The translations under genes and the position numbers were made by a program. Positions 12,201 through 24,200 of a stretch of 64,000 bases of DNA are shown here, one piece after another; the stretch's first letter is position 1, and the number at the start of each line of letters is the position of its first letter. Below the pieces are notes generated by a model. That model worked only from the letters and a program-made list of their open reading frames with translations. It made no database searches and had not been told where the DNA came from. The stretch is from Henricia sp. BOLD:AAB3569 (taxonomy: Eukaryota; Echinodermata; Asteroidea; Spinulosida; Echinasteridae): assembly GCA_037783545.1 (NCBI GenBank), contig JBBELK010000297.1:1798001-1862000 (forward strand), given 5' to 3'.

Positions 12201-15200
12201 TTTAAGACCACCAATGTGGCCAAACAAGACAGTGTTAAAACCAGCCAGGCCCTTATTGTCTATTTAAGACCACCAATGTGGCCAAACAAGAAAGTGTTAA
12301 AACCAGCCAGGCCCTTATTGTCCATTTAAGACCACCAATGTGGCCAAACAAGACAGTGTTAAAACCAGCCAGGCCCTTATTGTCCATTTAAGACCACCAA
12401 TGTGGCCAAACAAGAAAGTGTTAAAACCAGCCAGGCCCTTATTGTCCATTTAAGACCACCAATGTGGCCAAACAAGAAAGTGTTAAAACCAGCCAGGCCC
12501 TTATTGTCTATTTAAGACCACCAATGTGGCCAAACAAGACAGTGTTAAAACCAGCCAGGCCCTTATTGTCCATTTAAGACCACCAATGTGGCCAAACAAG
12601 AAAGTGTTAAAACCAGCCAGGCCCTTATTGTCCATTTAAGACCACCAATGTGCTCGCCACCAATAGGAATGCGTAAACTGTCTGAGATATTTATGAATTG
12701 GCCTTTAACACTTGGTTTGTGATTGTATTTGTTCTGCATTGAAACTGCTATGGCCAGACAGGAAATTGTTTAAAACTGGCTGGGTTTTTCTCGTCTGATA
12801 AAGACCACCCATGTGACGTGCTCTCTACCAATAGGGATGCATAAACTGTCTGAGATACATGTATTTATAAATGGACCTTTAACACTTGGTTTGTGATTGT
12901 ATTTGTACTGTGCTTGTAGGTTTATTCGGTCACTACATATCATCAGTTGTGCTGAGTGTTTTGGACAGGCAACAGGACCCATTATCTATCTGTATCTTAC
13001 TGCATGATTACACACTATCTGAAGGCAGTACTATACACCAACTACCAAGCTGGAGAGTCGTTATGCAGTATTTTTTGATGTGGCTACCATCGGCCTTTAC
13101 ATGCTGTGCACTCTATCAGGTTGGTAACTACCGTAAAATCCTGTATATAATGCGCACACTCACCTGTTGTTGTAAACCGCAGTGGGGAGAAAATGTGCCT
13201 TATACTTGAGTAAACATAAAAATCCCCTGTATAGACGTATCGAATAGCCGCCATTTCGTGGGGCACCTTTTGTTACTTAAACCGTTCAACATTGGAAGCA
13301 CAATATGCTCAACCATGCATGTCCTCAATGAACAAAGAAACTGCCCCACGAAATGGCGGCTATTCGATACGGTCTATAAGGCACACCCACGTATAACGTG
13401 CGCCCCTAACTTTTGATTTTTTGTTGTGAAAAACGTGCGCCTTATACACAGGTTTTTATGGTACTTTCCCTTTTTTATTTTTATTTTTTAAAATTGACAG
13501 ATTTTAATGTTCTGATTGTGTGTGTACTGTGTTAGGCCAATGATTGCGTTGTATTATATTAAACCTATTTGACTGAAGTAATGACATAAAAATCACTGGT
13601 GCAGTGTTCAGTGTTGTCCCTTAAAGGCCCTGTAGATGATCTGTTTTTGAGCGATTCTGCGAATAAAACCATAAAGACATCAACAAACTCATCCGAAGAA
13701 ATTTCAGCTTTGTCGAATGTACCACGTTTAAAAAAACAATGAAAATCCATATCATTTTCCTGGTCTTGGCGGGGTGTTTCAAATATTCGTTCTCAGTTGA
13801 TCGGGTACTACATGTATGTGGCTTGCGTCATGCACTCTGTGGCGCACATACTGTGTGTGCGCGAGATCCATACAAATGTATCGGCTTTGAACACGCACAC
13901 GGAGTACACAGCGCCCATGCATTGTGGACCGCGTAGATGCGAACCAAAAATAAGTAAATCGTTTGCAAACGATCTGAATAATTTCATCTTTACGGATTAT
14001 TTTCTGGTAAAATTATATCATTTTGAGCGAAAACCTTTCATTGGATAGTTGCTATTATTTCAATCTTTACTTTCAGAACTTTTCCCCTGTAAACTCGTTG
14101 ATTACTTTTTGGGGTCATTGCAAATGATACACTGGGCCTTTAATATCTACACCATTACCTAATGAAAATTAGCACATAACAGTTGAAACATTGCATAATA
14201 GTGGATTCTTTTATAGCGCACTTATAGCGCACTTGAACCATTTCGCTTTTAACTAGGTGGCTGCTGGCCAGGCGCTCAACCCTATCGGCAGTTAGATTGT
14301 GGCATTCCCCTTAACAGCTTCCCAAATATCGCTTGGGTTGACAAGGCAACTTGGATTAAGTGCCTTGCCCAGGGACACAGACACATTGGTCGAAGTGGGG
14401 CTCGAACATGCAACTCTGATTAGGAGTCCTGCTTCATACCCACTAGACCACACGCGCTCCATAATTGCAGTCCCAATTGCTGACTACATTGTGCAACGGC
14501 ACTTGAGTAATTTGTTTAGATCACCACAATTAACAATTTGGTTCATTTTATAAATTAAACTTGCCATTTTGAATGATTTGATGTTTCTTTATGTATCAGG
14601 ACATTGGTGCCAACGAGTCAGCTGATGAGGAGATATCAAGTAAGCTGCATAATGAATGGAGTTACGTTCTGCATTCATCAATCCTGCATGGTGTCGTGTT
14701 AACAGAACCTAAAGTGAAACTACTGTTGAATCAAGATGAGCAAGAACTACTACCAATGATAAGGCAGCTACTCATGTACATCAGTACATTGCACACAGCT
14801 CAGCCAAAGGTAGATGCAGGCTACGTTTGTTTTCAAGCAATTTGTCACCAAGCATTTTGTCAATATGGATAAATATGCTGGGAAAAAATACACGAGCAAA
14901 ATAGTAGGGTCTGATAATAAAACATTGACTACTGACGCCACTGGTCTTAAAAAAATAATTATCTTTCTGTGTATCTTGTTTCAGAAAGCATCTGTCATTT
15001 TACCCAGCTACCTGAAGACATTGGAATCCATTGTAAACCATGTACATTGTGAGCCACAAGAATCTAATAAACAAGAAAACCAAACCATCGAGGACTCTGT
15101 CAATGTAAAGACGTCATCACTACTTGGTGATCTAAAGCATGAATGGTGGAATACTGTGGCTGAGTTGATCTTGAAGCATGCAGCGTTTAAGATCTGGCTA

Positions 15201-18200
15201 GATCCACACAAACCCCACAAAGGCAAAACTAATCTGAGTGTCGTCGTCATAACTTGCTTTTTAAACTGTCTGAACTTGATCAAGAATCATCTCTCTTGGG
15301 ATGAGCTTAACCTCCACCTTCAACCTATACTTAGTGTCGCATTCCAACCATTCCTGGAAACTCTTCAAGACAAGAAGAGAATCTCAAAGACCAGGAAGCT
15401 TACTGATGAGTTCCGGATGAAAGTTGAATTGGCCCAGGAACTATCCGAGTATGTTGCCGATGTCCAGTTGTGTGCGGCTGTCCATAGTGAGCTGCAGATT
15501 TTAAGCAAACTGAAGGGACCTGCAGACTGTGATTTTGGACAACATCTGAGACAAATACTGTGTTGTTTGTTGGAAAAGTTATCACAAAGACAGACGGGCG
15601 ATAGATTGAAGCTTGAAGCAACAACAGCAGCAGCAGCAGCACAAACTGGGAAGGCAGTTCTTGGGATATGTGATGTGTCAGTTTTAGTTGAGTTAGCATG
15701 TCGGTTAAACTGCGATCAGTTGATACGTCCATTGACACAGTTCATGAAGAGAGATCCCAAGTTGACATCCGTGATCACAAGGGATGTCCTCGTCAACTGG
15801 CTCCAAAATCCCTCACAGGTCAGTAACCGTTCAAAACGATAATTCAATTGAATAAACTTTTATTTGATACAAATGTGGACAAATCTGGATGCAGTGAAAA
15901 GCAACTTGGCTCCACCGGGATTCGAACCGTGGACCTTCTGCTCAATGTGCAGACACCCTACCAATTGAGCTATGAAGCCAACTGGTGGTCTCAAATCATG
16001 GTAGTGCAGTTGTTCCTCACTGATTTGGATTGGCTATCACGTGAGATTAGCAAACTCTACAGATGAATAAACCCTGAAATGAGATAACCACACCTCCCAG
16101 AGACACTATTACAAGTAAGTGTTTCCATTCCCCGGGCACACCGGTGTATCTTATTTCATGCTCTGACACCAGGGTTCTAGTCGAGTCCATCATAAGTCCT
16201 CACAAATCCATCACAGGTCCCTGGGTCCTAATTTAAGTCGCAAGCTATTCAAATGAACTCCAACAAAGGCATTCTTTTGTGCATGTTCATCCTTTGCTTA
16301 TTGTTACTGGACTTGTGTGTGACTTGTCATGGACTTGTAATTTTATCAGCTCTGGACTTGTGATGGACTCGACTACAACCCTGTCTGATGGTGACATCCT
16401 GAAAATGCTTGTGTGTCACAGCTGCAGACAGTGTCCACTGTGGCCACAGAGGTGGAAAGTATCACTATCTTCATCTTAAAACGTCATCTTTTGATTTTTC
16501 CTCTGTCCATATGCAGGCTAAGAGTGAGTTTTTGGGTCTATTGATGGAATCAAGCAAGATTCATTTGGAGTGGTTTGAGGATTGGTGTAAGCATTGTTCC
16601 AGAAAACAGCTTACTGATAGTCAAGATGTGCTACTGCCTGTGGTGTTAGCGTACTCTAGTCACTGCTTACAACATACAGGTATGTCATGCCAAGATAAGC
16701 ACACTACACTCAAATTGGTGTAAGCATTGTCGGGAAACAGCTTACTGATAGCAGAGATCTGCTACTGCCTGTGGTCTTAGCGTACTTTAGTCACTGCTTA
16801 CAACAAACAGGTATGTCATGCCAAGATAAGCACACTACACTCAAATTGGTGTAAGCATTGTCAGGAAACAGCTTACTGATAGCAGAGATCTGCTACTGCC
16901 TGTGGTCTTAGCGTACTTTAGTGACTGCAGTAGGACCCATGTAGTAACATTGTGACGTCATTACAGGTAATCAGACGATTAGCATTGTGCATGGCTCCTA
17001 CTGGAGATGGCTGCAGGAGTGCTTAGTGCATCTCACAGATGGGTCAAGTCACGATGAAGACAGTCATCTCAAGATGAATCTACTGAGTCAGTTATTGATG
17101 TACTCCACCTGTCAGGATGTAGTCGGATTACTTCAGTCCTTCGCTAAGCAAAAACAGCAAGGAGGCCATCCTGTGTATAACAGGTAATTCATTCACTCTT
17201 TTCCTGGTAATGCCTAAGTCACATTTGCCGCGGCGGCCGTGGGGTCTAAAATGTCTACGGCCAATAGCAATTATAGGGCCACCGCAGCATTCCCATGGTC
17301 ACATACTGTAGCAGTCACATATGTTGGGGTAGCCGCACGTCGTATTTTGAATTTGTGAAGACAGAAAACCTGCAGCTGCCGTACGGCCTTTAAAGTGATG
17401 ATGCACAGTCGCCTTAGGGCGTTCCTGCGGCGGCTGTAGATTTTGACAAATACTAAGGCAGACGCAAGGTAGGTGTAAGGCGCCCGCAAGGCGACCGCAG
17501 GGTTACCATACCGTACGGGCACCGTAGGGCCGCCATAAGGCTGCCCTAGGGCGCCCGTAGAATTCCGGTTGGCCGCCGCAATTTTTTGGGGGTCCGCAAA
17601 AGTCAATTGTAATTCATAAGACCCCAAGGCAGCCGCACGGAAAACGCAAGGCCACCGTACGCCCGACGTATGGTCGCCGGGGAAACGCACTACAGTATGG
17701 CTACGGCGTGTGTAATTGCTATGGCGAACCTATAATCCCACGGCGACCCCTACGGCCTGTAAAAGATAGGGATACGCCCTAGGGCGACCCTGAGGCCACC
17801 GCAGATCCTCTCCGGCTGCCGCATGTATCTCTCGATTTCGGGGGGCTACGGCCGCCGTATCCTAGCTAGCCGTAGAGCAAATGTGACTTAGGCATAACAG
17901 CTGGGTGATTTTGGAAAAATTACCATACAGGGACACCCACTTGGGACTCCATACACTAAACCTATGGTAGAACTTCCAAGTAAGTTCATGACACTTTTCC
18001 CTCCTCATTTTACGTTTTTATCATCAAGTAACATTTTTACACGGTTAATATGTCATAACAACCAACATCCTGTGTGTCCGTGCATGGTAATAATTATACC
18101 CTTTTCCCATTTGTTTTCTTTTTGATATGTACATCTCTCTGAGATAATTTTCAAGTTGTTAGGAATTGTCTTGCATATAGACCCATTGCATTGGCAGCCG

Positions 18201-21200
18201 TCTTAGGGTGCAGGTATTCTTATTTAAATATGATAATATATCCACAAATCGCCTGGAAAATTTTGCAAAGACAGGAGTAAAACTGTTCAGTTACTTTGTT
18301 CTGTGAGTAGACTGTGTGTCGGTCATATTGCACAGTTTAATCATTCATTGGTGTTTGTTTTGTAGCTTGCAGTTGAAGACATCCCAACTTGCCATTGAAA
18401 GACTCTGTAGTCAACCAGATTTCAACATGTCTAATAGGGACAACCATCATGTCTTAGAGGAAGTCATTGTCAGCTGTTTACAAAGCCTTGTCAATACAGT
18501 CAAGATGCAGCGGGAAAACTCAACATTGCTTTCCTGTCATCTTCAAACGATGTCATCTATCGTCAAAGTATGTTGTCTCGGAAGTGTAATATCAGATTCA
18601 AGCAATTGTTGATGTGATTCCTTTTTGGAATGTTGCCAACTGATCACTGTCAAGTAATGTCACTTTTTACAAATTGTTATGACATGCATCAGGATCTTGC
18701 CCGTAATTGTGTATAGACTATGTAAGTTGACCTCGCGAACGTACAAGACCACGCGAGACCACTGTTATTTCCGGGCACAAGACCCTATCTCTTCAATGCA
18801 CGTCGCGAGCGAAATTCTTGGATTATTTTGTTTACGCAGGTTTTTGTAAACTCAGATGGCCCAAAACGCGTATCTCTAAATAAAATCTTGCATTCCAATT
18901 GATGAAATGGGGTATATAATAAAAAAATAAGCAATCGAAATGTAAAAATTCACGATCTTTTCTGAGCCGACAAGTCAATCTTTGAAGATCGTAAACTACA
19001 TGCAGCAAAAGATATGCAACATGCACAGCAGCCAACGTACGTAGCCACAGTGTACATACAGACCTCGCTAGCGATATGCGAAACGCCATCTACCAAAAGT
19101 AGAGCTTGCAGACTTTTTTTTTTTTTATTTTTTTTTTAGAGTGCCCAAGTTCGAAGCATTCATTTTCACATGAATCCACACTTGGGTCATCCATTCCAAA
19201 TTGGATGAAGAATATGCTAGCAGAGAAATTTATTCAGGTCACGAAATTTTAATAAATTGTTTATGTTTTTAGAGAGAATTATGCATGTATTATATATTGT
19301 AAAAAAACATTTTAGTTACCCGAATCACTTTCGGGTCGGTTGTATACTTGAGATTGGACAGAAAAATTTATATATAAAAAACAAAATCTCGCCCGTGTTA
19401 TAGGAATAGGCGTTTTAGTCGTGTTGTGCCCGGAAGCTCAGATTTGACCTTTGCCGCGAGACTTACATAGTCTATTTCGAACAAATTTTTTCAGGGAGCC
19501 TTTGATACGCAGTAGCATTTTTCTTAAAAAACCTGGCGTCTGTGAGAGTGGTCAATTTGAAATTCAATATCCTTGTTAAAGCCACTTTAGAATGTGAGTA
19601 GAAGACTTTATTTGACATACTTCAAACCTTAACCATCATATTTTTATGCCAATGCATAGATTTTTGGCACTTATTGACGATTAAAGGCAAAGGCTCTTCA
19701 GCAATGCGCGCGCGCCAAATTCGCGCTACGAAATACGCAGCTCCATAGCAAAAGCATGGAGGTTTGTATTTCGTGTCACCTTTTTGGCGCGCGCGCATCG
19801 CTGACGAGCCTGTGCCTTTAAAAGTGTTAGCCCGAGTTACCAGTATTTGCTTGTAGTACATGCCACTCACTGATTACCTTTATGAAGTGAGCATTGCTTA
19901 ATCCTAAAATGTAAAGTCTGGACATTCACTAGTAATCTGAAATGTTTATTGCTAAAGCGCAGGGAAACAGTTCAGTGGTTTCAGTGTAGACCCAGTAATC
20001 TTAGCAACTTACAAAGGGGGACGTTTTCACTTTAGTACTCGGTAATGCGCCAGTCACAAATACATGACGCACGGCCCGGGCACTGAAAACTTAAAAATTA
20101 GCAATTTTGGCCAGTGCATTGTCGTTCACTAGGTGTGCGTCAGCATTTGTTACTCGTTTGTCGAGCAACGCTATGCATTCGTTGTCATTCGCTGTGTGCG
20201 TTAGGATATTTGTGCATGCACAAAAATGTGCGCGGAGCTCGACGCATGAATGTACACACCAGAAGGACGCTAGACACGCGCAGAGCGTGCTTGACCAACG
20301 CAAGACACACGCGGAGCACACGCTGGGTATTTGTTAGATTTGTTTACATTTGCGCTCTGTATGCACTCTGTATGCGCCCTGTATATGCGCAGCACGCTAG
20401 CAACATGCTGTGCATTCGTAATTGTCAACTCGCTAGCTTCTCCCAAATCCTGACAAACGTTGGGCGCACAACGACGCACTGATCAAATTTTCCATTTCAA
20501 AATTAATTTTCAATGCGCGGGCTGTGCGTCGCGTATGTGTAACCGAGCTATAAAGCGGTGGACCAAATCTTCTGTTAGAAAAATTGTTTCATTGAATTTA
20601 CTTGAGCATTGTCAAGACTTCTTCCAACGAAGAAGTGCCTTGATTTCTTGGTTTATAGTTCAAGCACAGATCTTGTTTGACTGTCACTATTTTGAAATGA
20701 TCTTATTTTGGTTGTGTTTATACTGACATTTGTATTTGTATTAATAATTGTTTTTAGGCTGTAGAAGATTCAGAATTTTCTGTGTCTGCGACCGTGGCTC
20801 AAACGTGGAGGAGTGTGGTGCGAAATGGACTGAAACACCACTTCCAGTCTTCGGACATGCTTCAGCTCTTAGCTCAACTGGTCAAGTTAATTTACTGCAA
20901 ACAATCAAGCGAGCTGTATGTAGACTTGAGTCTGCCTGCCAGCAAGCTTCTGCTGTTATCCATCATGTACCAGATTGTGCTTAGTCATTCTTTGTTCCTA
21001 CCAACGCTACTTGAGGAACAAGATACGGACCCTGTAGTCAAAGGTTTGCAGCAATTTGTTTATTCCTCGTGAATGGACAATATTGAAGATTTCGTCTTGT
21101 AGAATTCTTTGTGTTGCCATTAGACTGCCAATAGACTGCCGAAGTTAATACGTCATCGTTTGTTGGTTGCCTAGGCAATTGGTTCTCAACTAAAAATCAC

Positions 21201-24200
21201 CGAACAGTGTCCCTGTGCTTTTGCAATGGTACTTTTGCTGACACCCAATTGCCATGGCAACCCACGTCACACTTTGGCTTTCTATGGTGCAATTTGCATA
21301 GATATGAAGCGCATTTTCCAGGTAAAGCGAAAAGTGTCCTCGGGCATTAAGAGATTAAGCGCTTAATCATTTCATGTGATTGTTTGTTTTGTAGAGTCCC
21401 TTGTGCTGCTAATGTTGACCATGGTACAACTGGACCATAGATGATGTCATGAAGCGCATTATCAAGTTAAAGCGAAGAGCGCCCTCAGACATTTAGGGAC
21501 TATATGACGAATCATTTCATGTGATTGTTTGTTTTGTAGAGTCCCTTGTGCTGCTAATGTTGACCATGGTACAACTGGACCATAGATGTTGTCATGAAGC
21601 GCATTATCGAGTTAAAGCGAAGAGCGCCCTCAGACATTTAGGGACTATATGACGAATCATTTCATGTGATTGTTTGTTTTGTAGAGTCTCTTGTGCTGCT
21701 AATGTTGACCATGGTACAACTGGACCATAGATGTTGTCATGAAGTGCATTATCGAGTTAAAGCGAAGAGCGCCCTCAGACATTTAGGGACTATATGGCTG
21801 CGTTCGGGCGTGCAGTTCTCGTTACTCGGGAGTAATGCGTGCGCATTGCACTCGGGTCACATCACGCGAACGGCAAGTCCGCAGTCCGCGTGCGCGAATG
21901 ACAATCAGTGAAGATATGGACGTCTCTTGCCGGCATCACTGCACAAAAAAATGCCATTTCATTGCTCACAAGAAACTGAGGAAATACAGGCCGTTCGTCG
22001 TGAGAACCTTTGATGCCGTCTAAAACAAACCTTAGTGAGTTATTGTTTCAGTTATTGAGTTGACACGTTGAGCAAATTCACAAAAAATTCCACCATCTTC
22101 GTACAAATCACATGACACTTGACAGGAGTACGAGCACACTCCCCATTTGTTGGGGAGTAGTGAGAGCATACTCTCACTGACCCGAGTGTCGTTATTCTTG
22201 CCGTTCACGCGCGCAGGAGTATAACTCGTGTTAACACGAGTACACGCCCGAACGCAGCCTATGACGAATCATTTCATGTGATTGTTTGTTTTGTAGAGTC
22301 CCTTGTGCTGCTAATGTTGACCATGGTACAACTGGACCATAGATGATGTCATGAAGCGCATTATCGAGTTAAAGCGAAGAGCGCCCTCAGACATTTAGGG
22401 ACTATATGACGAATCATTTCATGTGATTGTTTGTTTTGTAGAGTCCCTTGTGCTGCTAATGTTGACCATGGTACAACTGGACCATAGATGTTGTCATGAA
22501 GCGCATTATCGAGTTAAAGCGAAGAGCGCCCTCAGACATTTAGGGACTATATGACGAATCATTTCATGTGATTGTTTGTTTTGTAGAGTCCCTTGTGCTG
22601 CTAATGTTGACCATGGTACAACTGGACCATAGATGATGTCATGAAGCGCATTATCGAGTTAAAGCGAAGAGCGCCCTCAGACATTTAGGGACTATATGAC
22701 GAATCATTTCATGTGATTGTTTGTTTTGTAGAGTCCCTTGTGCTGCTAATGTTGACCATGGTACAACTGGACCATAGATGATGTCATGAAGCGCATTATC
22801 GAGTTAAAGCGAAGAGCGCCCTCAGACATTTAGGGACTATATGACGAATCATTTCATGTGATTGTTTGTTTTGTAGAGTCCCTTGTGCTGCTAATGTTGA
22901 CCATGGTACAACTGGACCATAGATGTTGTCATGAAGTGCATTATCGAGTTAAAGCGAAGAGCGCCCTCAGACATTTAGGGACTATATGACAAATCATTTC
23001 ATGTGATTGTTTGTTTTGTAGAGTCTCTTGTGCTGCTAATGTTGACCATGGTACAACTGGACCATAGATGATGTCATGAAGCGCATTATCGAGTTAAAGC
23101 GAAGAGCGCCCTCAGACATTTAGGGACTATATGACGAATCATTTCATGTGATTGTTTGTTTTGTAGAGTCCCTTGTGCTGCTAATGTTGACCATGGTACA
23201 ACTGGACCATAGATGTTGTCATGAAGTGCATTATCGAGTTAAAGCGAAGAGCGCCCTCAGACATTTAGGGACTATATGACAAATCATTTCATGTGATTGT
23301 TTGTTTTGTAGAGTCTCTTGTGCTGCTAATGTTGACCATGGTACAACTGGACCATAGATGATGTCATGAAGCGCATTATCGAGTTAAAGCGAAGAGCGCC
23401 CTCAGACATTTCGGGACTATATGACGAATCATTTCATGTGATTGTTTGTTTTGTAGAGTCCCTTGTGCTGCTAATGTTGACCATGGTACAACTGGACCAT
23501 AGATGTTGTCATGAAGTGCATTATCGAGTTAAAGCGAAGAGCGCCCTCAGACATTTAGGGACTATATGACAAATCATTTCATGTGATTGTTTGTTTTGTA
23601 GAGTCTCTTGTGCTGCTAATGTTGACCATGGTACAACTGGACCATAGATGATGTCATGAAGCGCATTATCGAGTTAAAGCGAAGAGCGCCCTCAGACATT
23701 TAGGGACTATATGACGAATCATTTCATGTGATTGTTTGTTTTGTAGAGTCCCTTGTGCTGCTAATGTTGACCATGGTACAACTGGACCATAGATGTTGTC
23801 ATGAAGTGCATTATCGAGTTAAAGCGAAGAGCGCCCTCAGACATTTAGGGACTATATGACAAATCATTTCATGTGATTGTTTGTTTTGTAGAGTCTCTTG
23901 TGCTGCTAATGTTGACCATGGTACAACTGGACCATAGATGATGTCATGAAGCGCATTATCGAGTTAAAGCGAAGAGCGCCCTCAGACATTTCGGGACTAT
24001 ATGACGAATCATTTCATGTGATTGTTTGTTTTGTAGAGTCCCTTGTGCTGCTAATGTTGACCATGGTACAACTGGACCATAGATGTTGTCATAAAGCACA
24101 TTATCCTGTTCTTGTTGGAGCTTACAATGCTACCATGAGCACCACTGATTCTGCTCTCCTCATGTTAATGCACTATTACCAGAGGAATCAAGCTGTTTCT

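Noticed and set aside
15908..15979. Functional tRNA gene
   Set aside because: Base 33 is C, the T stem has two mismatches, and a SINE-like context follows. Treated as tRNA-derived.
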